A stretch of DNA of 36,703 bases, taken from assembly GCA_045661225.1 (NCBI GenBank), contig JAZRFF010000007.1, forward strand, positions 1-36,703. The letters are read 5' to 3'. The translations under genes and the position numbers were made by a program. Shown here piece after piece: positions 8,365 to 17,425 of the stretch. The notes below the pieces were generated by a model, which was not told the DNA's origin, ran no database searches, and worked only from the letters and a program-made list of their open reading frames with translations. Positions within the stretch are counted from its first letter, which is position 1; each line of letters begins with the position of its first letter. Source of the DNA: HGM04593 sp045661225. GTDB lineage: Bacteria > Bacteroidota > Bacteroidia > Bacteroidales > Bacteroidaceae.

Positions 8365-11199
8365 CTATCTATCAAGTTCTTTTTTAAGATAAGGCGCAGT
8401 ATGCCCCACACCCTTTGCCACAATCTCTTCCGGGGTACCGACAGCCATTACCACCCCACCATCGCGTCCACCTTCAGGGCCCATATCTATTATATAATCG
8501 GCCATTTTTATTACATCAAGATTATGCTCTATAATAACAACGGTATTGCCCTTGTCGACAAGACGGTTTATAACATTCATCAGCACTCTTATATCCTCAA
8601 AATGCAATCCGGTGGTAGGCTCATCGAGCAAATAGAGAGTTTTTCCCGTATCACGTTTCGACAGTTCCGTCGCAAGTTTCACACGCTGACTCTCACCGCC
8701 CGACAACGTTGTTGAAGGCTGCCCGAGCTTTATATACCCAAGCCCCACCTCTTGAAGAACTTTTATCTTATTTAATATTGCAGGCACATTCTCAAAGAAC
8801 TCCACAGCCATATTTATTGTCATATCAAGCACATCGGCAATAGACTTTCCCTTGTAACGGACCTCCAGCGTTTCACGGTTATAACGTTTACCGTGACACA
8901 CCTCACAAGGTACCATCACATCGGGCAGGAAGTTCATCTCAAGCGTCTTGTAACCATTGCCACTGCAAGCCTCGCAGCGACCTCCCGACACATTAAATGA
9001 AAAACGTCCGGCTTTGTAACCGCGTATTTTCGCTTCGGGAAGTTCCACAAAAAGATTCCGAATATCCGAGAACACCCCGGTATAAGTAGCCGGATTCGAA
9101 CGCGGAGTGCGCCCCAGCGGCGACTGGTCCACATCAACAATTTTGTCGATATATTCCACACCCTCAATGCGGTCATACGGCAACGGTTCCCGCAAAGCCC
9201 TATAAAAATGCTTTGCAAGGATAGGCTGCAACGTATCATTTATCAACGACGACTTTCCGCCACCCGAAACACCCGTCACACATATTAGTTTACCAAGCGG
9301 GAACTCAACATCGACACTCTTCAGGTTATTTCCCCTCGCCCCATACAATTTTATTGCAAGCCCGTTACCCTGACGACGCTGTGCCGGAACCTCAATCTTC
9401 TCCTCACCATTCAAGAAACGCGCAGTCATTGTATTACCTTTGAGCATTTGGGCGGGAGTACCGGCAAAAACCACCTCCCCGCCCTTGCGTCCCGCTTTCG
9501 GGCCAAGGTCGATGATATAATCAGACGCAAGCATAATATCCCGGTCGTGCTCCACAACAATAACCGTGTTGCCAAGGTCGCGCAACGACTTCAGCGAGTT
9601 TATCAAGCGGTCGTTGTCTCGCGAGTGAAGGCCTATGCTCGGTTCGTCAAGAATATAAAAGACATTCACAAGTTGCGACCCAACCTGCGTTGCCAAACGT
9701 ATGCGCTGTCCCTCGCCGCCCGACAACGACGCCGAAGCACGATTGAGCGACAAATACCCAAGACCGACATCAAGCAAAAATCCAATACGCGACTGAATCT
9801 CTTTTACAATCTCGCCCGCTATTGCACGCTGTTTGTCAGTAAGCAAAGCGTCAAGCCCGGCGAACCATTCGTGCAAAAGAGATATATCCATCGTTGCAAG
9901 TTCGTGAATATTCTTTCCACCCAGCCTGTAGTGCAACGCCTCCTTGTTCAAGCGCGCCCCTTTACATTCAGGGCACTCCTGCATAACCGAAAACTGCTCA
10001 GCCCAACGCAATTCCTTAGCCGACACACCTGTATCCTTCTGCAACTGTATGTACTTTACAAGACCGTCATATGTTGCAACACTGTCATAAAACATCTCCG
10101 ACGAGCTATTCAATTTCAACGGCACAGGCGAGCCGTAAAGAATCTCATCTATAGCCTCGTCACCCAATTGTTCGAGCGGAGTTTTCAAGTCAGCATCGTA
10201 ACGCGCAAGCACAGCTTCAATCTGCTGGAAGATAGATGAACGACGATACTTTCCGAGCGGTGCCAACGCCCCGTCATAAACCGAAAGAGAACGGTCGGGC
10301 ACTACTTTTTCAACATCAACCCTGCTTACCACACCCAACCCCTTACATTTGGGACAGAATCCTTGTGGAGAGTTAAACGAAAAGTTGTGAGGGTCGGGTT
10401 CTTTATACGACAGCCCCGTTACCGGACACATAAGACGCTTGCTGTAATGACGCACCTCACCCGAGGGCATTTCCATAATCATCACCAATCCATCACCCTG
10501 AGCCAGAGTAGCAGCAAGGCTTTGCTTCAGTCGTTGAGTATCCTTTGCATCAACAACAAGTTTGTCTATGACAACCTCTATATCGTGATTTTTGTAGCGT
10601 TCAAGCATCATACCACGCGACATCTCGCACATCTCGCCATCTACACGCACATTCAGATACCCCTTTCGCATCATCTGCTCAAAAAGTTCCTTATAATGTC
10701 CTTTACGCCCCTTCACAAGAGGAGCAAGCATATAAATACGCTTGCCATTATAGTCATCAAGAATAAGGTTGAGTATCTGCTCCTCGGTATATTTCACCAT
10801 TTTCTCACCCGACAGATAAGAGTAAGCATCGGCTGCTCGCGAAAAAAGCAAGCGCAAATAGTCATAAATCTCGGTCGTCGTACCCACTGTCGAACGAGGA
10901 TTCTTGTTTGTAGTCTTCTGTTCTATTGAAATTACCGGACTAAGACCGGTAATCTTATCGACATCGGGACGCTCCATTCCCCCCAGGAAGTTACGTGCAT
11001 AAGCCGAAAAAGTCTCCAGATAACGTCTCTGCCCCTCGGCAAATATTGTATCAAAAGCAAGCGACGACTTACCGCTGCCACTAAGTCCCGTTACAACAGT
11101 CAACGAGTCGTGCGGAATCTCAACATCAATATTCTTGAGATTATGCACACGAGCACCAAAGACTTCAATTTTTCCTTTCTCCTCTTCAACCTTACTCAT
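8365..11199 (-). CDS. uvrA: excinuclease ABC subunit A
   Basis: UvrA is the DNA-damage-recognition ATPase of nucleotide excision repair; as a dimer it loads UvrB at lesions. The product is 944 residues, normal for the family, with two ABC modules: Walker A GLSGSGKSS (38-46), first signature LSGGEGQR, Walker B LDEPSIGL; then second Walker A GVSGGGKSS, signature LSGGESQR and Walker B LDEPTTGL. The C-terminal zinc module is intact (CEAC ... CEVC). The first zinc site has Cys258, Cys282 and Cys285, but Thr261 replaces the second Cys, so it is probably degenerate. The ATG at 11199 (MSKVEEEKGKIEV) is preferred over an upstream TTG. It follows a T9SS cargo gene by 42 bases. Confidence 0.97.
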   Translation of the reverse strand: MSKVEEEKGKIEVFGARVHNLKNIDVEIPHDSLTVVTGLSGSGKSSLAFDTIFAEGQRRYLETFSAYARNFLGGMERPDVDKITGLSPVISIEQKTTNKNPRSTVGTTTEIYDYLRLLFSRAADAYSYLSGEKMVKYTEEQILNLILDDYNGKRIYMLAPLVKGRKGHYKELFEQMMRKGYLNVRVDGEMCEMSRGMMLERYKNHDIEVVIDKLVVDAKDTQRLKQSLAATLAQGDGLVMIMEMPSGEVRHYSKRLMCPVTGLSYKEPDPHNFSFNSPQGFCPKCKGLGVVSRVDVEKVVPDRSLSVYDGALAPLGKYRRSSIFQQIEAVLARYDADLKTPLEQLGDEAIDEILYGSPVPLKLNSSSEMFYDSVATYDGLVKYIQLQKDTGVSAKELRWAEQFSVMQECPECKGARLNKEALHYRLGGKNIHELATMDISLLHEWFAGLDALLTDKQRAIAGEIVKEIQSRIGFLLDVGLGYLSLNRASASLSGGEGQRIRLATQVGSQLVNVFYILDEPSIGLHSRDNDRLINSLKSLRDLGNTVIVVEHDRDIMLASDYIIDLGPKAGRKGGEVVFAGTPAQMLKGNTMTARFLNGEEKIEVPAQRRQGNGLAIKLYGARGNNLKSVDVEFPLGKLICVTGVSGGGKSSLINDTLQPILAKHFYRALREPLPYDRIEGVEYIDKIVDVDQSPLGRTPRSNPATYTGVFSDIRNLFVELPEAKIRGYKAGRFSFNVSGGRCEACSGNGYKTLEMNFLPDVMVPCEVCHGKRYNRETLEVRYKGKSIADVLDMTINMAVEFFENVPAILNKIKVLQEVGLGYIKLGQPSTTLSGGESQRVKLATELSKRDTGKTLYLLDEPTTGLHFEDIRVLMNVINRLVDKGNTVVIIEHNLDVIKMADYIIDMGPEGGRDGGVVMAVGTPEEIVAKGVGHTAPYLKKELDR

Positions 11200-11241
11200 C
11201 ACTCTATTCTTCGTTAAGATATTTCTACATTTAATCAATCA

Positions 11242-11955
11242 CTACTCGCTGTAACCACGCAAAAGATTGACGTCACGGCGAATCTCATATTTTCGTCCAT
11301 CGGCACCCACGGCATTTATGACCACAAAATAGACACCGTCCTTAACAGGTGTTCCCTTGTACGTGCCGTCCCAGCCGCACTCTTCACTATGAATCTCATC
11401 AATACCCCAGGAATACAATTTCTGCCCCCAACGGTTATATATTGCAGCGCTAAATGAGATTATAGACTGTACATTATACACATTATAATAGTCGTTTATA
11501 CCGTCGCCATTAGGCGAAAAAGCGTTAGGAGCCTCAATCCTTGATTCCGACAACACTATGCTGAACGGTTCATACTCCTCGGTCCCGAATTCCCAAAGAA
11601 TCTCACTGTTTGCAATACTCGTATACACAATGACCGGTTGCACTATCGTTGCGCCACTCTTACGAATCTCAATCTCAACCTCCTTGTCGTGTCGCACGAG
11701 ATAGGGAGTTTCCTCACCCTCTCGATAAAAGTTCCACGTACACACAAGCGAATAGCCGTCAACATCTTCGGCATTAGAAGAAAGCCTCAACACAACAGGC
11801 GCCTCCCCCGAGAATTCGTCCCCCGCCGACAATTCGTGCAATTCACCATTCGAATCAACAATTTCAGCAGTAGGCTTAGGCGCCACAATCGTCTGAGCAG
11901 CCACATCAGCCACAGACAACAACGCCAATAAAAACAAAGCAATATATTTGTTCAT
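11242..11955 (-). CDS. T9SS type B sorting domain protein (gliding motility-associated C-terminal domain)
   Basis: The protein is predicted to be exported by the type IX secretion system. It has 237 residues: a signal peptide (MNKYIALFLLALLSVADVAAQ), a central beta-rich region without a family I can name, and a C-terminal CHU_C-type sorting domain recognisable from APNAFSPNGDGINDYY, YNRWGQKLYSW and DGVYFVVI. In this family the C-terminal domain is the address for the T9SS, while function lies in the N-terminal part, which is small and undefined here. ATG codons at 11955 and 11964 are both possible; 11955 gives the better signal peptide. It precedes uvrA by 42 bases and may share its transcript, although the functions are unrelated. 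Confidence 0.85.
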   Translation of the reverse strand: MNKYIALFLLALLSVADVAAQTIVAPKPTAEIVDSNGELHELSAGDEFSGEAPVVLRLSSNAEDVDGYSLVCTWNFYREGEETPYLVRHDKEVEIEIRKSGATIVQPVIVYTSIANSEILWEFGTEEYEPFSIVLSESRIEAPNAFSPNGDGINDYYNVYNVQSIISFSAAIYNRWGQKLYSWGIDEIHSEECGWDGTYKGTPVKDGVYFVVINAVGADGRKYEIRRDVNLLRGYSE

Positions 11956-12159
11956 AAATACCATAAATACAATGTCCGATGAATCATAAACGCGACAAAG
12001 ATGCAAAAATTACCCAAGCCGCATTATACAAGAAACAAAAATAATAAATCCAAGTGACAAAACAGCAACAACACACAATAATTAAACAAAGATTATTGTT
12101 CCGTACACAAAGAACACCAATTTTCCCACCAATCAGTTCCAACATTTACAATTAAGTTG

Positions 12160-12167
12160 TATCTTCG
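12160..12167 (+). promoter_or_regulatory. possible -7 box of the LysM/PorT operon
   Basis: TATCTTCG differs from the TAnnTTTG consensus at one base and lies 58 bases ahead of the ATG at 12226. No clear -33 element is seen. Confidence 0.35.
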
Positions 12168-12225
12168 CAAGAAATTACAACAAGACTCTTTCAAGAGTCC
12201 CCAATTAACAATTACAAGACACGCA

Positions 12226-14061
12226 ATGAAAAGACACAGGTATATAGCAACGTTGCTATTGCTATTCATCGGCGCAATAGCAATAGCACAGAACAAGCCA
12301 ACAAAAACCCACACGGTAGCACAGGGACAAACCCTGTTCTCTATTTCAAAAATATACGGAATCACCGTCGACGATATTATAAGCCACAACCCCGGTTGCA
12401 GCAACAAGCTCTCAATAGGCCAGAAGCTAATAATCCCTGCAGATAAAACCCAGGCAAACACCCCCAACGACAACAACGCCGACGGCACACTGCATCACAC
12501 CATAAAAAGCAAGGAGACACTATTCCAGTTAGGCCAACTCTACGGCGTAACGCCCGACGAAATATGCGCAGCAAACCCAGGACTCTCCATCAGTAATTTT
12601 CAGGTTGGAAAGACAATTATAATACCACGTCCCGAAGCCAAGAACACCCCTGCAACACAAGATATACAACAAAAGCAGGACCTTCCCGAGATTGCCACCA
12701 CCCACAAGGTAAGATGGCGCGAAACAATTGAAAAAATCTGCAAGAAATATGGAATTTCCGAAGAGGATTTTCTTGCAGTAAACCCGCAACTTGAGAGTAG
12801 AAAGCTCAAGAGAAAAACAATTGTCAACATACCCGCCAAGCGAGAGCACACGAACACCCCCGCCGAGCAAGAACAAGAAGAACAACAAGCCCCAAGCATA
12901 GTCGAAGAACAAGAACTGCCCAAGAACAACAAGAAAGATGACGGCACAACCGAAGTCGCCGTCATTCTCCCCTTCTTGCTCGACAGGTTCGCCCCCAACG
13001 AGCAGACACTGATGGTAGAGTTCTACCAAGGCTTCCTTATGGCTGTAGAGCAACTCAAACGCGAAGGCCACTCCTTTGTGATAAACACCTTCGATTCAGG
13101 TTTCAAGGATAAAAGCCTCGACAGCCTCATAAACAGCGGTTCCCTCGACAAAGCCGACCTCATCATTGGCGCATACTACCCCAAGCACAACAAAGAACTT
13201 GCACGCTTCGCCGAGACAAGCAACACCCCGCTTATAATACCATTCTCGAACAAAGAGACCGAACTATTTGCCAATCCGCAAGTATTTTTTGTAAACACAG
13301 TACAATCACACATAATGCCCGACATAAGCCGTAACTTTGCCGCAACATTCCCCAATGCCAACGTCGTCTTTGTCGAAGATAGCATAAAAAGCGAAAAGCC
13401 CGAATTTATAAAAGCAATGACAGTTACGCTCGATAGCGACAGCATACCCTACTCAATAATTCCAATCGAGAAGATAACCATTGACCATTACGAAGAACCC
13501 GACAGCCTTATGTCAGCCATAAGAAATTTAGCAGTCGATAGCCGCGAGACGATATTTATTCCCACATCATCGTCACGCGAGACATTCAGCAGAATATTGC
13601 CCGGCCTCGTAATGGCAAGTGCCATAGACACAGCACTTATGTCGAACTACAAGCTATTCGGTTACCCCGAGTGGCAAGTTTACGCACAGCAGGCACGCGA
13701 GCAACTATACGAAGTTGACACCTATTTCTATTCAACATTCTTCAGCCACTACTCGATGCCCGATGCAGCCCAGTTCCACAACGAATATATACGTTGGTTC
13801 AATAGCGACCTGCAAAAAATCTACCCACGTCGCGGAATGCTCGGTTACGACATAGGCTACCTGTTTCTGCTCGCTGCAAGCCGCTACGGCGAAGAGTTCC
13901 CCGAAAAAATAAACGAGGTGGAATACAGCCCCATACAAACAGGATTCAAATTCGAAAGGATAAACGGCAGTGGCGCTTTTATGAACAAAAAACTATACTT
14001 CATACACTACAACCGCGATTACAATATAGAAAAGATAGACCTTGACAAATGCGAAAGATAA
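12226..14061 (+). CDS. secreted LysM protein with periplasmic-binding-like domain
   Basis: This 611-residue exported protein joins peptidoglycan-binding and ligand-binding folds. A signal peptide (residues 1-21) is followed by three LysM repeats at about 28-71, 90-134 and 160-203, each ending in an II/IP motif, which bind N-acetylglucosamine chains. A Glu/Gln-rich linker (about 205-245) leads to a domain of about 360 residues resembling type I periplasmic-binding proteins (VAVILPFLLDRFAPNEQTL, then EFYQGFLMAVEQL). No ABC transporter lies beside it, so a sensor or scaffold role in the wall is more likely than uptake; this is inference. The ATG at 12226 is chosen because it begins the signal peptide. 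Its 3' end overlaps the next gene by 13 bases, indicating translational coupling. Confidence 0.87.
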   Translation: MKRHRYIATLLLLFIGAIAIAQNKPTKTHTVAQGQTLFSISKIYGITVDDIISHNPGCSNKLSIGQKLIIPADKTQANTPNDNNADGTLHHTIKSKETLFQLGQLYGVTPDEICAANPGLSISNFQVGKTIIIPRPEAKNTPATQDIQQKQDLPEIATTHKVRWRETIEKICKKYGISEEDFLAVNPQLESRKLKRKTIVNIPAKREHTNTPAEQEQEEQQAPSIVEEQELPKNNKKDDGTTEVAVILPFLLDRFAPNEQTLMVEFYQGFLMAVEQLKREGHSFVINTFDSGFKDKSLDSLINSGSLDKADLIIGAYYPKHNKELARFAETSNTPLIIPFSNKETELFANPQVFFVNTVQSHIMPDISRNFAATFPNANVVFVEDSIKSEKPEFIKAMTVTLDSDSIPYSIIPIEKITIDHYEEPDSLMSAIRNLAVDSRETIFIPTSSSRETFSRILPGLVMASAIDTALMSNYKLFGYPEWQVYAQQAREQLYEVDTYFYSTFFSHYSMPDAAQFHNEYIRWFNSDLQKIYPRRGMLGYDIGYLFLLAASRYGEEFPEKINEVEYSPIQTGFKFERINGSGAFMNKKLYFIHYNRDYNIEKIDLDKCER

Positions 14062-14735
14062 TAAGCATAATAACCCTGTTGTTCTTTGCGCTTAACATAC
14101 AGGCACAAGTCGAAGAACCCCGCAGCATACTTGAGATTGGCTTTGGCGGCGGAATGAATTTCAACAGAATGGATTTTCAGCCAAGCATACGCCAGAACTA
14201 TCTCAACGGCATAAACGGTGGTCTCAGCATACGCTACACCAGCGAGAAATACTTCAGTATGATATGTGCAGCACAGTTAGAGGTAAACTTTGCACAGCGT
14301 GGCTGGAAAGAGGATTTTGACAACGGCACCCCACACTACTACAGTCGCCAGTTGAACTACATCGAGATACCCTTCCTTGCCCACCTTGCCTGGGGACGCG
14401 AAAAGCGAGGCGTTCAGTTCTTCATAAACCTTGGCCCACAGTTCGGATTCTACATAGACGAGAAAGAGACCTATTCTGGCGACTGGAATCCCGAAGAGCG
14501 ACCGGTATCCATAAGACCCATATACGGCAAAGAGCTGTACAACACCTTTGACTACGGCATTCTGGGCGGATTGGGAATAGAAATAAAAACCGTTGCAGGA
14601 AACTTTATCCTCGAAGGCCGTTACTACTACGGTTTGAGCGATATTTTCAGCAATTCCAAGACCGACGACTTCGGGCGCTCCGCCAATCAGACAATCTCCG
14701 TCAGGCTCGGATACTCAATTGCAATATTCAAGTAA
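14049..14735 (+). CDS. PorT-family outer-membrane beta-barrel protein
   Basis: The product is a small outer-membrane barrel of 228 residues with a signal peptide (MRKIISIITLLFFALNIQAQ) and an 8-strand-like pattern (FGGGMNFNRMDFQ, YIEIPFLAHLAWG, FFINLGPQFGFYI, GILGGLGIEI, SVRLGYSIAIF). This pattern is that of the OMP_b-brl_2/PorT family. PorT itself is needed for type IX secretion in Porphyromonas gingivalis, but most family members have no tested role, so I do not use the gene name. It overlaps the LysM gene by 13 bases, and the two may bridge outer membrane and peptidoglycan. A T9SS-sorted protein is encoded 2 kb away. Transcription ends at the hairpin after the stop. Confidence 0.83.
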   Translation: MRKIISIITLLFFALNIQAQVEEPRSILEIGFGGGMNFNRMDFQPSIRQNYLNGINGGLSIRYTSEKYFSMICAAQLEVNFAQRGWKEDFDNGTPHYYSRQLNYIEIPFLAHLAWGREKRGVQFFINLGPQFGFYIDEKETYSGDWNPEERPVSIRPIYGKELYNTFDYGILGGLGIEIKTVAGNFILEGRYYYGLSDIFSNSKTDDFGRSANQTISVRLGYSIAIFK

Positions 14736-14758
14736 TCAAAGAACCCCACATAACATAA

Positions 14759-14790
14759 TTAAGGGCATCACTCGCGAGTAATGCCCTTAA
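14759..14790. terminator. bidirectional terminator between PorT-family gene and rmlB
   Basis: The perfect 10-base arms TTAAGGGCAT (14759-14768) and ATGCCCTTAA (14781-14790) surround a 12-base loop. It lies 23 bases after the + strand stop and 26 bases after the minus-strand rmlB stop, so it can end both converging transcripts. Confidence 0.75.
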
Positions 14791-14816
14791 TTCATACGCT
14801 AAACACCAAAAAGGAA

Positions 14817-15953
14817 TCAACGGTTCTTATACATTTCGTCATAATATCTCTCATAATCGCCACTTGTGATATTATCCATCCACTCCTGATTATCAAGATA
14901 CCAACGAACAGTCTTTTCAATACCCTCCTCAAACTGCAACGACGGTTCCCAGCCAAGTTCCTTTTGCAACTTTGTCGAATCTATTGCATAACGCAAATCG
15001 TGACCGGCACGGTCGGTAACATATGTTATAAGGTCAAGAGAATACCCCTCGGGGTTACCCAACATTCTATCCACCGTCTTTATAACCACCTTAATAATAT
15101 CAATATTCTTCCACTCGTTGAAACCGCCAATGTTATACGTCTCGGCAATCTTACCATTGTGGAATATAACATCTATAGCGCGCGCGTGGTCAACAACGTA
15201 TAGCCAGTCACGCACATTCTCGCCCTTGCCATATACAGGCAGAGGCTTACGCTGGCGAATATTATTTATGAACAACGGAATCAGCTTTTCAGGGAACTGA
15301 TAAGGGCCATAGTTGTTCGAGCAGTTTGTTACAATAGTCGGCATTCCGTAAGTGTCGTGGAATGCACGCACAAAATGGTCGCTGCTCGCCTTTGACGCCG
15401 AATAAGGACTGTGAGGATTATACTTTGTAGTTTCGTAGAAAAAATCTTCGCCATAAGCCAAATGATGCTCGCCCGAAGAAGCCGTAGTAGTAAAAGGAGG
15501 CTCAATACCCTCGGGGTGGCTGAGTTCCAGCGCGCCATAAACCTCATCGGTCGAAATATGATAAAAGCGCTTGCCCTCATATCTCTCATCGAGAGACTCC
15601 CAATAAACCTTCGCAGCCTGCAAAAGCGCCAGTGTACCCATCACATTCGTACGTGCGAAAGTAAAAGGATCTTTTATCGAACGGTCTACGTGACTTTCTG
15701 CAGCAAGGTGAATAACCCCATCGACTTTATGTTCGCGCATCACCTGCAACATTGTATCATAATCGCAAATATCAGCCTTGATAAAAGTATAATTCGGACG
15801 CTCCTCAATATCCTTTAAATTAGCAAGGTTACCCGCATAGGTCAGTTTATCAATATTTATAATATGATATTCGGGATACTTATTTACAAACAGACGTACA
15901 ACGTGACTGCCGATAAAACCTGCGCCACCCGTTACAATAATCGCTCGTTTCAT
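14817..15953 (-). CDS. rmlB: dTDP-glucose 4,6-dehydratase
   Basis: This enzyme converts dTDP-glucose to dTDP-4-keto-6-deoxyglucose, the second step of dTDP-L-rhamnose synthesis. It is an extended short-chain dehydrogenase of 378 residues: NAD-binding GGAGFIGSH (9-17), catalytic triad region with Thr135, Asp136 and Glu137 in STDEVYG, and Tyr184/Lys188 in YSASK. A segment of about 25-30 residues between the TDE and YxxxK motifs (about 142-180, including SSGEHHLAYGEDF) is longer than in enterobacterial enzymes and accounts for the extra length. It is last in the rml run, five bases after rmlD, and ends at a bidirectional terminator. Confidence 0.96.
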   Translation of the reverse strand: MKRAIIVTGGAGFIGSHVVRLFVNKYPEYHIINIDKLTYAGNLANLKDIEERPNYTFIKADICDYDTMLQVMREHKVDGVIHLAAESHVDRSIKDPFTFARTNVMGTLALLQAAKVYWESLDERYEGKRFYHISTDEVYGALELSHPEGIEPPFTTTASSGEHHLAYGEDFFYETTKYNPHSPYSASKASSDHFVRAFHDTYGMPTIVTNCSNNYGPYQFPEKLIPLFINNIRQRKPLPVYGKGENVRDWLYVVDHARAIDVIFHNGKIAETYNIGGFNEWKNIDIIKVVIKTVDRMLGNPEGYSLDLITYVTDRAGHDLRYAIDSTKLQKELGWEPSLQFEEGIEKTVRWYLDNQEWMDNITSGDYERYYDEMYKNR

Positions 15954-15958
15954 AATAA

Positions 15959-16828
15959 TTATTTATTTTTTGTAAGTAATCTTTTAATACAATACTCCAT
16001 TGATTCGCGCCAATGCGGAATTTCAAGCCCAAACGTAGTTTTAATCTTGCTTTTGTCAAGCACCGAATATGGTGGCCTTGTCACAGGCGAAGGAAATTCA
16101 CTGCTGTGACAAGGGTTTATGCGGCAACCCGAATGTCCGGCCGTTGCAGCAATCTCAATCGCAAAATCATACCACGAACAAACACCCTCATTCGAAAAGT
16201 GATAAACACCCTCATTCCCCTCGTACACTCCGGCCTCTATAATTGAGAATATTGCAAGCGCAAGGTCCCCGGCATATGTAGGAGTACCCACCTGGTCGAA
16301 CACCACATTCAACTGTTCACGCTCAGCGGTGAGACGCAACATAGTCTTGAGGAAATTATTGCCAAACTCGCTATAAAGCCACGCTGTACGGAAAATCAAA
16401 GCCTTACAACCGCTCGCAGCCACAGCCTCCTCGCCGTGCAATTTTGTACGGCCATAGACACCCAATGGGTTAAGCGGCATCTCTTCGGTACGCGGTGTGT
16501 TACCCTCGCTGCCAAACACATAATCCGTCGAAACGTGGAAAAGCGTACCCCCGACCTCTTTCATTGCATTAGCAAGGTTACCCACAGCCGTTGCATTTAT
16601 AAGTTCAGCAGCAGCCTCGTCACTCTCGGCTCTATCCACATTTGTATAAGCCGCGCAGTTGATAATAATATCCACCGCATTCTCCTTTACCATCTGCAGC
16701 ACAGCCTCGGCATTGGTAATATCAAGTTCGGCAACATCGGTAAATATATAATTATTAGGCGAAACAGCACCCATTCGGCGCATTTCGCAGCCCAATTGCC
16801 CATTGGCACCGGTTACAAGAATATTCAT
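15959..16828 (-). CDS. rmlD: dTDP-4-dehydrorhamnose reductase
   Basis: The enzyme makes the final reduction to dTDP-L-rhamnose using NAD(P)H. It is 289 residues, the normal length, with the nucleotide-binding GANGQLG (7-13), TDYVFG carrying Thr101/Asp102, and the catalytic Tyr125/Lys129 in YGRTK. The ATG at 16828 lies three bases after the rmlC stop and the stop is five bases before rmlB, so the three are read as one message. Confidence 0.96.
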   Translation of the reverse strand: MNILVTGANGQLGCEMRRMGAVSPNNYIFTDVAELDITNAEAVLQMVKENAVDIIINCAAYTNVDRAESDEAAAELINATAVGNLANAMKEVGGTLFHVSTDYVFGSEGNTPRTEEMPLNPLGVYGRTKLHGEEAVAASGCKALIFRTAWLYSEFGNNFLKTMLRLTAEREQLNVVFDQVGTPTYAGDLALAIFSIIEAGVYEGNEGVYHFSNEGVCSWYDFAIEIAATAGHSGCRINPCHSSEFPSPVTRPPYSVLDKSKIKTTFGLEIPHWRESMEYCIKRLLTKNK

Positions 16829-16831
16829 AAC

Positions 16832-17401
16832 TTAATAAAGTTTCTCATTATAATCGAAAAGAAAATCAGCCTCAGCAACAGGCTTGCTGTTCCTGTCCTT
16901 TTCCGACAGCACCACCTTATCGGCCGGAATTCTCCAGTCGATAGCCAGCGTTTCATCGTCCCACGCAACAGCCCCTTCACTCTCCTTGTTATAAAAATTA
17001 TCACACTTATATTGGAACACTGCCTCGTCACTCAGCACAGCAAAACCGTGTGCAAAGCCTCGTGGCACAAAAAACTGTCTATGATTATCCTCGGTCAGTT
17101 CAATAGCCACATACTTACCGAACGTAGGCGAGCCTTTACGTATATCGACAGCCACATCAAGCACAGCACCTTTTATGCAGCGCACCAACTTACTCTGACA
17201 ATAAGGCGGTTTCTGAAAATGCAAACCACGCAAAACGCCATATGACGACTTCGACTGGTTATCCTGCACAAAAGTTGTACGGCACACCTTTTCCTCAAAT
17301 TCACGCTGCGAAAAAGACTCATAGAAATACCCGCGCTCATCGTTAAATATACGCGGTTCTATTATCACAACCCCCTCAATATCAGTTTTTATTACATTCA
17401 T
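16832..17401 (-). CDS. rmlC: dTDP-4-dehydrorhamnose 3,5-epimerase
   Basis: This cupin enzyme inverts C3 and C5 of dTDP-4-keto-6-deoxyglucose, giving the L-configuration. Of 189 residues, the active site shows in GVLRGLHFQ with catalytic His61, RGFAHGF with His118, and Tyr131 in FQYKCDNFY. The length is typical. It lies between rmlA (24-base gap) and rmlD (3-base gap), in the order A-C-D-B common in Bacteroidales. Confidence 0.96.
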   Translation of the reverse strand: MNVIKTDIEGVVIIEPRIFNDERGYFYESFSQREFEEKVCRTTFVQDNQSKSSYGVLRGLHFQKPPYCQSKLVRCIKGAVLDVAVDIRKGSPTFGKYVAIELTEDNHRQFFVPRGFAHGFAVLSDEAVFQYKCDNFYNKESEGAVAWDDETLAIDWRIPADKVVLSEKDRNSKPVAEADFLFDYNEKLY

Positions 17402-17425
17402 ACCTTATTAAATACTTACCCTATC

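Noticed and set aside
9088..9104. GGATTCGAAC, resembling a tRNA T-arm
   Set aside because: It lies within the uvrA coding sequence and no acceptor, D or anticodon stem can be built around it.
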